Numbered from the stretch's first letter, positions 23,644-31,993 are shown. The stretch is 64,000 nt of DNA from Kocuria rosea subsp. polaris (GCA_023896275.1 MLDA01000004.1:1-64000); one strand, 5' to 3'. The notes: generated by a model not told the origin, from the letters alone. Numbers and translations: made by a program.

Positions 23644-24978
23644 CTACTTGATCGTCGCGTTCATGTTGTCCACGAACTGCTCCGGCGTGAGGGAGCCCTG
23701 GAAGATCTGAGAGAGGTTGGTCAGCAGCTGCTGCGCCTGGTCCGCGGCCAGTGCCTGGTCCCAAGAGAGCTGGAAGTTCGGGGCGTCCTGCACCAGGCCG
23801 TAGGCGTACTCCAGGAAGTCGGCGTCCTCGCTGGCGGCGATGGCGTCGTCAGCGCCCTCGGTGGAGGGAACGAGGCCCAGCTCGATGAATTTGTCGATGG
23901 ACTCCTCGTTCAGGGTGTACTCGTTCAGGTAGTCGAAGGCGGCCTGCTGCTCCGCTTCGGAGGCGTCGGCGGAGACGGACCAGAAATTCGCGGGATTGCC
24001 CACGATGTTCGCGGGGTCGCCAGCGCCGCCTTCGACGGTCGGGAACGGCGCGAAGCCAAGGTTTCCTTCCTCGTACCATTCCGGTGCGTCGGCCTTGAAT
24101 CCGGCGTAGACCCAAGAACCCTGCAGCAGCATCGCGGCCTTGTCCGTGTGGACCAGGGCCGCGTCCGCGTTGGCGTCGGCGACCACCGAACCGTAGGAAT
24201 CGCCGAAGCCGCCGGCATCGACGAGTTCTTGGATCTTCGTCAGGGCTTCGGCGACGGCCGGGTGGCTCCAGGCGTCCGGTTCGTTGTTCTGGATGGCTTG
24301 GAAGACCTCTGGGCCGCCGATTCGGTCGGTGAGGTACTGGATCCACATGAGGTAGGGCCACTGGCTCTGGCCGGCGACGGCGAACGGCGTGATGCCCTCG
24401 GCTTTGAAGGCCTCGACGACGTCGAGCGTCTCCTCCCACGTGGTGGGTGGTTCGACGCCGACCTGCTCGAAGAGCTTCTCGTTGATGTACAGGACCACCG
24501 GCTGGGTGCTGTTGTTGGGGACGGCGTACTGGGCCCCGTCCACTTCGCCGGCTTGTTCGATGGCGGGGATCGCGCGCTCCTCGAGCGCGTCCACCTTGCC
24601 GGTCAGGTCGACGACGTTGCCGTTGGCAACGTAGTCGGCGAGAGTGCCGCCGGACCAGTTGAAGATCAGGGTCGGCGCATTGCCGGCGCCGACGGCGGTG
24701 CGGATCTTCTCCTTGTAGGCGTCATTGGCGAAGAACTCGGCGGAGATCGTCTGCTCCGGGTTCGCCTCGTCCCATGCCTCGAAAGACGCCTCGAACGCGT
24801 CCTGCTGGGAGCCGGTGAGGGTCCACGCGGAGAAGCCGCCGTCGGTGCCGCCGCCGGGCTGCGCTCCGCCGCAGGCCGAGAGGGCGAGCGGGGTGATCAG
24901 CGCGGCGGAGGCCAGCAGGCGGCGGCGATTGCTGCGCTTCTTTGCGGCTGCCGGGGTCGGACTCGTGGAGACGGTCAT
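23644..24978 (-). CDS. Sugar ABC transporter substrate-binding lipoprotein
   Basis: 444 residues. The N-terminus carries basic residues (KKRSNRRRL), a hydrophobic stretch and the lipobox LSACGG, so it is a lipoprotein after cleavage before Cys36. The mature protein is a family 1 extracellular solute-binding protein: WDEANPEQTISAEFF, NAPTLIFNWSGGTLADYV, YAVPNNSTQPVVLYINEKLFEQVGVEPPTTWEE, and AAMLLQGSWVYAGF in the C-lobe. First gene of the operon, with a good promoter (TTGACG, 17 bp, TAGCTT) and a palindromic operator just downstream of it. Corresponds to bxlE by position. Xylobiose or other beta-linked oligosaccharides are likely but not proved. Confidence 0.92.
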   Translation of the reverse strand: MTVSTSPTPAAAKKRSNRRRLLASAALITPLALSACGGAQPGGGTDGGFSAWTLTGSQQDAFEASFEAWDEANPEQTISAEFFANDAYKEKIRTAVGAGNAPTLIFNWSGGTLADYVANGNVVDLTGKVDALEERAIPAIEQAGEVDGAQYAVPNNSTQPVVLYINEKLFEQVGVEPPTTWEETLDVVEAFKAEGITPFAVAGQSQWPYLMWIQYLTDRIGGPEVFQAIQNNEPDAWSHPAVAEALTKIQELVDAGGFGDSYGSVVADANADAALVHTDKAAMLLQGSWVYAGFKADAPEWYEEGNLGFAPFPTVEGGAGDPANIVGNPANFWSVSADASEAEQQAAFDYLNEYTLNEESIDKFIELGLVPSTEGADDAIAASEDADFLEYAYGLVQDAPNFQLSWDQALAADQAQQLLTNLSQIFQGSLTPEQFVDNMNATIK

Positions 24979-25030
24979 GGTGAATCCCTTCGGGTGCTGC
25001 GTGGACGGAGGTCATGTGGCGCCTTCGTCA

Positions 25031-25092
25031 CGAAAGTTTCGGAAAGTTACTAATGGCGGAGACAAGCTATAGTGTGCTGTGGGTCACGTCAA
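25031..25092 (-). promoter_or_regulatory. Promoter and LacI-type operator of the oligosaccharide operon
   Basis: Minus strand: -35 TTGACG (25092-25087), 17-base spacer, -10 TAGCTT (25069-25064). Downstream of the expected transcription start lies a perfect 11-bp palindrome CGAAAGTTTCG (25031-25041), followed ten bases away by a near copy GAAAGTTAC (25042-25050). The GAAAnTTTC core resembles operators described for actinobacterial LacI regulators of xylan genes. A repressor here would block elongation from this promoter. Confidence 0.65.
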
Positions 25093-25151
25093 GAGTGCTG
25101 TGTATCGAGTCCCGGTTCATCCGGCGGCGAAAGAAACGAGGGGGTGATCCG

Positions 25152-26168
25152 TTGACAGTCCGGCTTCACGACATCGCTGAGGCGGCGGGTGTGTCGACCG
25201 CTACGGCGTCGAAAGCGCTCAACGGGCGCGGAGACGTGAGTGCGCCGATGCGGCGAAAAATCACGAAAATTGCGGAAGAGTTGGGGTACGTCCCGCGTCC
25301 GCGTTCCCGGCCCCCCAGTTCGCACGCCCGGGTCGCACTCGTTTTCGACCACTTCAGCAGCCCTTACGCGGTCGCGATCCTCAACGGGGCCATTCATGCG
25401 GCCAAGCGGGCCGACGTCGAGCTCATGACCACCTGCATCGAAGGCGAGTCGGCCGGCCACGACGTCATGTCGATGGCCTGGCTGCGCGATCTGGTGAAGG
25501 ACGGGATCACCGGACTGATCGTCGTCACCACGTCGCTCGACGATGCGACGGTGCGCTGGTGCCGCCGAAACGACCTGCCGCTCATCGCCGTCGACCCCGC
25601 CTCGCCCAACCGCGAGCACGTGGTCTCGATCGGCTCCACCAACTGGCAAGGCGGCAAGCAGGCCACCGATCACCTGATCGGACTGGGGCACCTGCGGATC
25701 GGCATGGCGTGCGGCCCCGGCGACTCCGTCCCTGCGGGGGAGAGGCTGCAGGGGTTCCGCTCCGCGATGCAGCTGGCTGGCGTCCCGGTGGACGAGTCGC
25801 TGGTGTCGGGAGAAGGGTTCACTCCCGAGGAGGGACGCGTTGCGGCGCTGCGTATGCTGCACGCAGACGAGCCTCCGACCGCGATCTTCGCGGTGTCCGA
25901 CGACGTCGCCCTCGGTGTGCTGCGGGCCGCCGAGGAACTGGGGATCGGCGTGCCACGGCACTTGAGCGTGGTCGGATTCGACGACACGTCGGCGGCGTCG
26001 TGGATGTCGCCACCGCTGACCACGGTGCGGCAGCCCCTCGGATCCATGGGGCAGGTTGCGGTTGAGCGGGTGCTGGCGCTCGCCGGGGACTCGGGGCGGT
26101 TCGCCCATCCCTTCCAGCTGGAGACGCGGCTCGTGGTCCGCGAGTCGACGGCTCCGCCCGTCCTGTAG
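25152..26168 (+). CDS. LacI-family transcriptional regulator (BxlR-like position)
   Basis: 338 residues from a TTG start at 25152, chosen because the LacI headpiece begins immediately (VRLHDIAEAAGVSTATASKALNGRGDVSAPMRRKITKIAEELGYVPRP) and a strong GAGGGGGTGA ribosome site precedes it. An open frame extends 46 codons further upstream but is not LacI-like. The effector domain is of the periplasmic-binding type: ARVALVFDHFSSPYAVAILNG, GLIVVTTSLDD, SIGSTNWQGGKQATDHLIGLGH, AIFAVSDDVALGVLRAAEELG and LSVVGFDDTSAASWMSPPLTTVRQP. Divergent from the oligosaccharide ABC operon, whose promoter holds a palindromic site. Expected to be a repressor released by xylobiose or a related sugar. Confidence 0.9.
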   Translation: MTVRLHDIAEAAGVSTATASKALNGRGDVSAPMRRKITKIAEELGYVPRPRSRPPSSHARVALVFDHFSSPYAVAILNGAIHAAKRADVELMTTCIEGESAGHDVMSMAWLRDLVKDGITGLIVVTTSLDDATVRWCRRNDLPLIAVDPASPNREHVVSIGSTNWQGGKQATDHLIGLGHLRIGMACGPGDSVPAGERLQGFRSAMQLAGVPVDESLVSGEGFTPEEGRVAALRMLHADEPPTAIFAVSDDVALGVLRAAEELGIGVPRHLSVVGFDDTSAASWMSPPLTTVRQPLGSMGQVAVERVLALAGDSGRFAHPFQLETRLVVRESTAPPVL

Positions 26169-26228
26169 CGGGCTCGACTGAGGGCGGCGCACGCCGGACG
26201 CGTTCGTTGCCGCACGGCCCCGTGGTTC

Positions 26229-26894
26229 TCAGCCCGGCAGCTTCTCCCGTGCGGCGCGCCGGATCGGAGCAGGAACCCTGGCGCCGAGCCGGTCGAGGAA
26301 CTCGCGCACGGCGTCCGGCGCGACCCCGCCGGCGTGTTTGAGGGCGGTCCCGACGGGCTTGGCGACGACGGGGTCAGTGTCGCCAAGCAGGAACTCTGCG
26401 ATCCTCAAAAGGTCCGTGATTCCCTCCAGGTGCGCAGGGCGGGTGTAGGCGAGCGGTGCGGTGATCGCGGTGCGCCGTCGGAAAGGGTCATCCGAGGAGG
26501 CGAGCTCGAAGAGCGCCGTGCGGGGTCGGTCGCGCAGGTACTCACCGACGACTCGGGGTGCAGCCCGGTCGACCATGTCCCAGGCGTCGATCTGATCGTG
26601 CCGCGCGATGTAGAGGTCGTAACGAGCTGCGCGCTCGGCGTCGGTGACGCCGCGCTGGCGCACGGCGAAATCGAGGATGCAGAAGGCAGCCAGCCGCGGC
26701 TCATAGCCAGGCGCGTCGAGCAGTGTGTCGACCTGGCCCAGGGGGAGGTCCGTGAACTCCTTCGCGATGTCGAAGAGCGTTCCCATCCGGACGCCGAGGA
26801 CGGGTCCGTCACCGCGGTAGTGGCGGTTGGGGTGCGCGACCGGATCGGCGGCGGCGTGGAGCTCGGCCAGCAGGGCCGCGGCGGTCGTCGGCAT
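26229..26894 (-). CDS. DNA alkylation repair protein, AlkD/HEAT-repeat family
   Basis: 221 residues, mainly helical. Conserved AlkD features include GVRMGTLFDIAKEFTDLPLGQVDTLLDAPGYEPRLAAFCILDFA, with Trp/Asp-containing helices later (DAWDMVDRAAPRVVGEYL) and DPFRRRTAITAPLAYTR. AlkD-type glycosylases remove alkylated purines without base flipping. The final part has AVREFLDRLGARVPAPIRRAAREKLPG, the usual end of the HEAT array. Encoded 10 bp downstream of a MerR-family gene and almost certainly co-transcribed, so the repair protein may be inducible. Function is inferred from the fold family; several homologues are uncharacterised. Confidence 0.82.
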   Translation of the reverse strand: MPTTAAALLAELHAAADPVAHPNRHYRGDGPVLGVRMGTLFDIAKEFTDLPLGQVDTLLDAPGYEPRLAAFCILDFAVRQRGVTDAERAARYDLYIARHDQIDAWDMVDRAAPRVVGEYLRDRPRTALFELASSDDPFRRRTAITAPLAYTRPAHLEGITDLLRIAEFLLGDTDPVVAKPVGTALKHAGGVAPDAVREFLDRLGARVPAPIRRAAREKLPG

Positions 26895-26904
26895 CGGAAC
26901 CGCC

Positions 26905-27258
26905 TCAGGCGAGCTCGCGCAGACGCGTGACGAGGCTCGTTGCGCGGTCGAGATTGACCAAGAGCTGCTCCCGTTTCGCGGCGATTTGTTCAGTGTATTC
27001 GCCTAGTCGTCGGCGGGCCTCGCCGTCCGCGGGGTCGGCCTGGGACGCGTCGATCGCGTCGAGGATGCCGCGCATCTCCTCGAGTGAGAAGCCCAGCGGC
27101 TTGAGGGTGCGGATCGCGAGCATGCGCTGCAGGTCCGATTCCGAGTAGACGCGGTATCCGCCCTCGGTGCGCGAGGCTGGGAGCAGGCCGACGTCGTCGT
27201 AGTGGCGAATGGTGCGCAATGAGAGGCCGACGGCCTCGGAAAGTTCGCCGATCTGCAT
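26905..27258 (-). CDS. MerR-family transcriptional regulator
   Basis: 117 residues. The N-terminal MerR domain is complete: MQIGELSEAVGLSLRTIRHYDDVGLLPASRTEGGYRVYSESDL, then LKPLGFSLEEMRGILDAID. A helical dimerisation segment (EYTEQIAAKREQLLVNLDRATSLVTRLREL) ends the protein. There are no cysteines, so it is not a mercury or redox cysteine sensor, and there is no separate effector domain. ATG 27258 is preceded by GAGGAGAG. It leads the alkD operon and is divergent from sulP, with a perfect 21-bp dyad upstream. Autoregulation and control of alkD are likely; the signal is unknown. Confidence 0.9.
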   Translation of the reverse strand: MQIGELSEAVGLSLRTIRHYDDVGLLPASRTEGGYRVYSESDLQRMLAIRTLKPLGFSLEEMRGILDAIDASQADPADGEARRRLGEYTEQIAAKREQLLVNLDRATSLVTRLRELA

Positions 27259-27317
27259 GTCTCTCCTCGTCTCGGGCGGTACGGCGCCACAATGGTGGCT
27301 TCCGTCACACTCCTTCA

Positions 27318-27338
27318 ACCCTAACGTTACGTTAGGGT
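27318..27338. promoter_or_regulatory. 21-bp MerR-type operator
   Basis: Perfect inverted repeat: 10-bp arms ACCCTAACGT and ACGTTAGGGT around a central T. It lies 60 bp upstream of the merR start and 166 bp upstream of sulP. The right-hand TAGGGT on the merR strand could serve as the -10 of a MerR-type promoter with long spacing. Size, symmetry and place fit the adjacent MerR regulator; binding is inferred. Confidence 0.75.
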
Positions 27339-27503
27339 ACGCTGGTTCTGGCCTGCCGGTGGCACTTCCTGCCGTGATCCAGTGAAGCAGGCTCCATTCT
27401 ACGAACTTGGACCACATCGCTGTGGGCGGCACGGTCTCGACCGGCCGCCCGCGGCTGCGCGCCCGGCGGCAACCTCGCCGCGTGAGAAAGAGGAAAGGCA
27501 CCC

Positions 27504-29051
27504 ATGTCTACGAAAGCCGCATCCGCCGAGATGACGCCGACCGAGCGGCAGTCGGTACTGCGCACGCTCCGCTCTCCGCGTCTACTGAAGACGGAGGTGC
27601 TCGCTGGCCTCGTCGTCGCGCTCGCCCTGATCCCGGAGGCGATCGCGTTTTCGATCATTGCGGGCGTCGACCCGCGCCTCGGCCTCTTCGCCTCCTTTAC
27701 GATGGCCGTCACGATCGCCTTCGTCGGCGGGCGCCCGGCCATGATCACCGCCGCGACGGGTGCCGTCGCGCTCGTCATCGCACCGCTCGTCTCCAGCCAC
27801 GGCGTCGACTACTTCATCGCCGCCGTGATCCTCGCCGGCGTGCTGCAGGTCATCCTGTCCCTCGTCGGCGTCGCGAAGCTCATGCGCTTCATCCCGCGCT
27901 CGGTCATGATCGGCTTCGTGAACGCGCTCGGCATTCTCATCTTCGTGTCGCAGCTGCCGGAGCTCGGCCTCGACACGCACGACTGGGTCTGGCTCGGCGT
28001 GCCGTGGATGGTCTACCCGCTCACCGCGCTCGGCCTGCTGCTCGTGTTCCTGCTGCCGAAGGTCACCAAGGCCGTGCCGGCGCCGCTCGTCTCGATCGTC
28101 ATCTTGACCCTGATCACCGTCGCCGCCTCGATCACCGTCCCGACCGTCGGCGACAAGGGCGACCTGCCGGACTCCCTCCCGGGCCTGTTCATCCCGAATG
28201 TCCCGTTTAACTTCGAGACGCTGCAGATCGTCTTCCCGTTCGCGCTGGCGATGGCCTTCGTGGGCCTGCTGGAGTCGCTGATGACCGCCAAGCTCGTCGA
28301 CGACATCACCGATACGCACTCGAACAAGACGCGTGAGTCTTGGGGTCAGGGCGTCGCCAACATCGTCACCGGCTTCTTCGGCGGCATGGGCGGCTGCGCC
28401 ATGATCGGCCAGACCATGATCAACGTGAAGGCCTCGGGGGCGCGGACCCGCATCTCGACGTTCCTGGCCGGTATCTTCCTGCTGATCCTGGTGGTTTCGC
28501 TCGGCGACGTCGTGGCCATCATCCCGATGGCGGCGCTGGTGGCCATCATGATCTTCGTATCGATCATGACCTTCGACTGGCACTCCATCAAGCTGTCCAC
28601 GCTGAAGCTCATGCCGAAGTCGGAGACCACGGTCATGGTGACGACCGTCGTCGGCACTGTCGCCACGCACAACTTGGCGATCGGTGTCGGAATCGGCGTC
28701 CTCATGGCGATGATCCTCTTCGCCCGCCGGGTTGCGCACTTCGTCACCGTGGACCGCACGGTCGTTGGCGAGGGCGACGACGCCGTGGCCACCTACAAGG
28801 TGGACGGGGAGCTGTTCTTCGCGTCCTCGAACGACCTCTACTACCAGTTCCAGTACGCCCTCGACCCGCAGCGCGTCGTGATCGACATGCACGGCTCCCA
28901 CCTGTGGGACGCTTCCACGATCGCCGCGCTCGACAGCATCCACGAGAAGTACGAAAACTACGGCAAGGACGTCGAGGTCGTCGGCCTCAACCAGGCCAGC
29001 GTCGACATGCGCACGCGTCTGGCCGGAAAGCTCAACGCCGGCGGCCACTGA
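27504..29051 (+). CDS. SulP-family anion transporter with STAS domain
   Basis: 515 residues with about ten to twelve hydrophobic segments and a C-terminal STAS domain (about 420-515: YKVDGELFFASSNDLYYQFQY, VVIDMHGSHLWDASTIAALDSIHEKY). SulP features in the membrane part include LIPEAIAFSIIAGVDPRLGLFASF, GGRPAMITAATGAVALVIAPLV and GLLESLMTAKLVDDITDTHSNKTRESWGQGVANIVTGFFGGMGGCAMIGQTMIN. The family carries sulfate, bicarbonate or dicarboxylates; which one is not visible, and no carbonic anhydrase or sulfate gene lies nearby. ATG 27504 follows GAAAGAGGAAAGG. Transcription ends at a strong hairpin shared with prfC. Confidence 0.93.
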   Translation: MSTKAASAEMTPTERQSVLRTLRSPRLLKTEVLAGLVVALALIPEAIAFSIIAGVDPRLGLFASFTMAVTIAFVGGRPAMITAATGAVALVIAPLVSSHGVDYFIAAVILAGVLQVILSLVGVAKLMRFIPRSVMIGFVNALGILIFVSQLPELGLDTHDWVWLGVPWMVYPLTALGLLLVFLLPKVTKAVPAPLVSIVILTLITVAASITVPTVGDKGDLPDSLPGLFIPNVPFNFETLQIVFPFALAMAFVGLLESLMTAKLVDDITDTHSNKTRESWGQGVANIVTGFFGGMGGCAMIGQTMINVKASGARTRISTFLAGIFLLILVVSLGDVVAIIPMAALVAIMIFVSIMTFDWHSIKLSTLKLMPKSETTVMVTTVVGTVATHNLAIGVGIGVLMAMILFARRVAHFVTVDRTVVGEGDDAVATYKVDGELFFASSNDLYYQFQYALDPQRVVIDMHGSHLWDASTIAALDSIHEKYENYGKDVEVVGLNQASVDMRTRLAGKLNAGGH

Positions 29052-29076
29052 CCCCGCCGGGCGCCGCCCGCATCTA

Positions 29077-29122
29077 CGCCGAGTGCGCCCGTACCGGAGA
29101 TCCGGCACGGGCGCACTCGGCG
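29077..29122. terminator. Bidirectional hairpin between sulP and prfC
   Basis: A near-perfect inverted repeat: the outer arms (CGCCGAGTGCGCCCGT and ACGGGCGCACTCGGCG) pair over 16 bp, with a further CCGG/CCGG inside. It sits 25 bp after the sulP stop and 14 bp from the prfC stop. There is no clear T-run on either side, so it is a strong-stem actinobacterial type terminator. Confidence 0.8.
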
Positions 29123-29136
29123 TTCCGTCTCGCCGT

Positions 29137-30726
29137 TCAGCTTGCGAACAGCTCCGGGAGGCGCTCGAGAGCGCGCTCGAGCTTCCACTTGTCGCGGAAG
29201 ACGCCCACAACCTCGCCGTCGGGCCGGTAGAGCAGGTCGGTGCCGAAGACCTCTTTGATCGCCTCGACGTTCGGCCCCTTCAAGGGGCGGGAGAGCTCGT
29301 ACGGGAGCAGCTCGTCGTAGGCCGTCTCGACGCCGAATTCCCGTCGCAGACGCTCTTTGACGACCTCGAATTGCAGGTCGCCGACGGCTCCGAGCACAGG
29401 GCCCCGCGGGCTGCCGTCCGGCGTGCGGAACACCTGCACGGTGCCGTCCTCCTCGAGCTGTGCGATGCCCTTGGCGAACCGCTTCTGCTGGCTGGAGTCG
29501 GTGAGGCGGATGACGCGGAACCGTTCCGGGTTGAACCGAGGCATCGGAGGGAACTCGACGCGTTTTCCGGAGTGCATCGTGTCTCCGATCTTCAAGCCGG
29601 TGACGTTGACGAATCCGACGATGTCGCCGGGCCACGACAGGCCGGCGGTTTCGCGCCCGCGCCCCACGAGGTGGTGTGCGTATTTCGAGTTCAGGGGCCG
29701 TCCGGATTGGGCGTGGCGAATGTCCATTCCGCGTTCGAAGGTTCCGGAGTTGACCCTGACAATCGCGATCTGGTCCCGGTGGGCCGGGTTCATGCCGGAC
29801 TGGACCTTGAACACGTAGCCGGAGAAGTCTGCTGTCAGGGCGCGGGCGTCGCCCGTGACGGCGGTGCGGGGAGAGGGCGCGGGCGCGTAGGCCGCGATGA
29901 AGTCCAAGACCGCCCGGACACCGAGGTTGCTCGAGGCCGCGGTGAAGAAGACGGGGGTCTGCTCGCAGGCCATGAAGTCGTCGTCGTCGAAGGCTCCGTT
30001 GAGCTCGCGGGCGAGGAGCGCGTTCTCGCTGGCGGCCGCCCAGGCGCCGGGGTCGAGCCGCGTGTCCATTGCGCCCTCGACGACCTCCTCTCGGGCAACG
30101 CGCGCGCCCGACTGCGTCGCCTCGTGCCACGTGTAGGTGTCCTCGCCCGGCGTCGCCAGGCCCTGGAAGGCGCTGGGGAGGCCGACAGGCCAGTTCACCG
30201 CGACGGGGGTGCGGCCGGTCGCCTCTTGGATCTCGTCGAACAGCTCGAGCGGTTCCTTGCCGGGCCGGTCGCACTTGTTGATGACGGTGATGACGGGCAG
30301 GTGCAGGCGGCGGCAGGCGTCGAAGAGCTTGCGCGTCTGCGGCTCCATGCCCTTGGCGGCATCGATCAGCATGACGGTGAAGTCCACGGCCATCAGGACC
30401 CGGTATGTGTCCTCGGAGAAGTCCGAGTGTCCGGGGGTATCCAGGAGGTTGATGACCTTGCCGGCGAAGTCGAAACGCAGGGCCGATGAGCTGATGGAGA
30501 TGCCGCGCTCGCGTTCGACGTCGTTCCAGTCGGACACCGTGGACAGTCGGCTCGCCTTGCCGTGGGTGACGCCGGCCTCGTCGACCACCCGGGCCTGGAG
30601 CGCCATCGCCTCGGTGAGGGTCGACTTGCCGGCGTCCGGGTGGGAGATGACGGCGAAGGTCCGGCGCCGCGCGGTCTCGGAGGCGGGTTCGGCTTCGCTG
30701 GGATGGATCGAATCGGTGTGTAGCAC
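29137..30726 (-). CDS. prfC: Peptide chain release factor 3
   Basis: 529-residue translational GTPase that recycles RF1/RF2 from the ribosome. The G motifs are intact: AVISHPDAGKST (G1), ERERGISISSSAL (G2), LLDTPGHSDFSEDTYRVL (G3), INKCDRP (G4). The RF3-specific segments include GMNPAHRDQIAIVRVNSGTFERGMDIRHAQSGR and the C-terminal domain AVGDLQFEVVKERLRREFGVE. The first 20 residues before RRRTFAVISHPDAG are variable. Start ATG 30726 is acceptable, though a start a few codons later cannot be excluded. It faces sulP across a hairpin terminator. A housekeeping gene. Confidence 0.97.
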   Translation of the reverse strand: MLHTDSIHPSEAEPASETARRRTFAVISHPDAGKSTLTEAMALQARVVDEAGVTHGKASRLSTVSDWNDVERERGISISSSALRFDFAGKVINLLDTPGHSDFSEDTYRVLMAVDFTVMLIDAAKGMEPQTRKLFDACRRLHLPVITVINKCDRPGKEPLELFDEIQEATGRTPVAVNWPVGLPSAFQGLATPGEDTYTWHEATQSGARVAREEVVEGAMDTRLDPGAWAAASENALLARELNGAFDDDDFMACEQTPVFFTAASSNLGVRAVLDFIAAYAPAPSPRTAVTGDARALTADFSGYVFKVQSGMNPAHRDQIAIVRVNSGTFERGMDIRHAQSGRPLNSKYAHHLVGRGRETAGLSWPGDIVGFVNVTGLKIGDTMHSGKRVEFPPMPRFNPERFRVIRLTDSSQQKRFAKGIAQLEEDGTVQVFRTPDGSPRGPVLGAVGDLQFEVVKERLRREFGVETAYDELLPYELSRPLKGPNVEAIKEVFGTDLLYRPDGEVVGVFRDKWKLERALERLPELFAS

Positions 30727-30830
30727 CCTTCAACACTACCGGTGCGCTAGGTTGGCAGCGGATTCACCTGCCCCGATCGTTCGGCCGGATTCCGGGGTGA
30801 AACGACCGTCGGTGGCCGCCAGGAGGGGCA

Positions 30831-31120
30831 GTGGCACGGTACTACGGACACCTGATCGGTTCCTGTTTCGGCGCCGTGCTGACGGCCGTCGTCATTTTCG
30901 CGCCCGGCCGGCGCGCCACCTCACGTGGCGGCAGAACAACGTGCTTTTCTACCTGACGATCACCGCGACGGTCTCGACCTGGCTGCCTGACCCTTGGTGG
31001 ATGGCCGCCGGCGTCGCTGGGTACGTCGCGGTCGTCGCTTTCTGGAACCGCCAGGCGGACCAGCCTGCGCCGGAAGACCTGCTCGCCGCCTTCGGCCCGC
31101 GCACGGGACCTCCGGCATGA
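30831..31120 (+). pseudogene. Small membrane protein gene, apparently frameshifted
   Basis: A GTG at 30831 follows an excellent AGGAGGGG site and opens a frame (VARYYGHLIGSCFGAVLTAVVIFAPG) that carries one hydrophobic helix, then stops at 30954-30956 after a non-coding-looking stretch. The -1 frame takes over at about 30915 with two more helices (VLFYLTITATVSTWL, WWMAAGVAGYVAVVAFW) and a polar tail ending GPRTGPPA before the TGA at 31118. Joined, they would make a three-helix protein of about 95 residues. I see no classical slippery heptamer. An indel, an assembly error, or a separate short gene starting at GTG 30941 are the options. Confidence 0.45.
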
Positions 31121-31136
31121 CTTCTGCGCGCTCGAG

Positions 31137-31553
31137 TCACAGCGAGAGGAGCCCTGCCCGGGTCGAATGCATGCCGCAGGATCCTTCGTAGAAGGGGGTG
31201 AGGTGAGGTTCGTAGTCGGCGTGCAGCCAGCGGCAGCCCAGATCCCGCGCCTGAGTCGCCGCGGCGTCGACGAGCCGCGTCCCGGCCCCTGATCCCTGGA
31301 GGCGAGGGGCCACCATGGTGTCCATGAGGATCGCGTGTTCCCCGCCGTCGCCGAGAACATTGACGAAGGCGACCAACTCGCCGTCCAGGCGTCCGGTAAC
31401 CCATGTGAGGCTGTAGTTCTCGAGCCGCTCGGTCCAGGGCCTGCTTGTCGCGACCTTGACGAAGGCGAGCGCGTGGAGCCCGTTGATTTCTGCGTCAGAT
31501 ACCTCCCCTCGGGCAGCAAAGAGGATCGGGAAGGCATCCGCGGTGGTCGTCAT
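31137..31553 (-). CDS. GNAT-family N-acetyltransferase
   Basis: 138 residues, single GNAT domain. The acetyl-CoA loop is MVAPRLQGSGAGTRLVDAAATQARDLG (consensus Q/RxxGxG/A), preceded by the beta strand ELVAFVNVLGDGGEHAILMDT. The C-terminal part HADYEPHLTPFYEGSCGMHSTRAGLL corresponds to motif B, where FYE-GSCGM replaces the usual FYxKxGF. The family acetylates amines of small molecules, drugs or proteins, and the substrate cannot be predicted. Divergent from a hypothetical gene with only 35 bp between starts, so promoters overlap. No operon partner. Confidence 0.85.
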   Translation of the reverse strand: MTTTADAFPILFAARGEVSDAEINGLHALAFVKVATSRPWTERLENYSLTWVTGRLDGELVAFVNVLGDGGEHAILMDTMVAPRLQGSGAGTRLVDAAATQARDLGCRWLHADYEPHLTPFYEGSCGMHSTRAGLLSL

Positions 31554-31588
31554 GGCAGCACGGTATTCCCGGGTGTAGCGTGCTGTCC

Positions 31589-31993
31589 ATGAGCACTCAC
31601 GACTGGGCTCCGCTCTGGGAGCGCCTGGAATCCGACCGCCCGGACGACGCAGCGCTGCTGCGTGCCTCCACGCTCGAAGTCGGCTCGCCCCGGAAGCTGC
31701 CGGATGAATACGCGCTCTTCGAGGCCCCGCTGGAGGACTACGACGTCGTCGAGCTCACCCTGTTCGACCGCCCCGTCGCCCGCGGGCGGGTCGCGTACGG
31801 TGACGGCTTCGCCGTCGTCGCACCGGTTCTTCCGGCGCACGACGACGACGCGTTGGGTCCTGAGCACATCGGTGCCGTCCTCGAGCGTCTCGCCGACAAC
31901 GCGCACGCGGAGGGTGCCGAGACCGTCTACGCGTTGGTTCCCCCGGACGTCGTCGAGCACTACCGGACGTTCGGTTTCGGCGACGCCGACTAA
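31589..31993 (+). CDS. Hypothetical protein, small acidic, GNAT-like C-terminus
   Basis: 134 residues starting MSTHDWAPLWERLESDRPDDAALLR. No transmembrane helix or signal peptide. Strongly acidic. The middle forms beta-like strands (YDVVELTLFDRPVARGRVAYGDGFAVVAPVLPAHDDD). The ending VYALVPPDVVEHYRTFGFGDAD resembles the last motif of GNAT acetyltransferases, but no acetyl-CoA loop is seen, so it may be a degenerate relative or unrelated. A GTG three codons upstream (31580) is an alternative start. Divergent from a true GNAT gene. Function unknown. Confidence 0.65.
   Translation: MSTHDWAPLWERLESDRPDDAALLRASTLEVGSPRKLPDEYALFEAPLEDYDVVELTLFDRPVARGRVAYGDGFAVVAPVLPAHDDDALGPEHIGAVLERLADNAHAEGAETVYALVPPDVVEHYRTFGFGDAD

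Noticed and set aside
25014-25151. Upstream 46-codon extension of the LacI regulator
   Set aside because: The extension has no LacI features and overlaps the promoter and operator; the TTG at 25152 has a strong ribosome site.
27582-29210. 542-codon open frame on the minus strand
   Set aside because: Antisense to sulP; charged low-complexity sequence with no family resemblance.
30900-30960. Programmed -1 frameshift in the small membrane gene
   Set aside because: No X XXY YYZ heptamer or downstream pseudoknot is recognisable; mutation or a second start are simpler.
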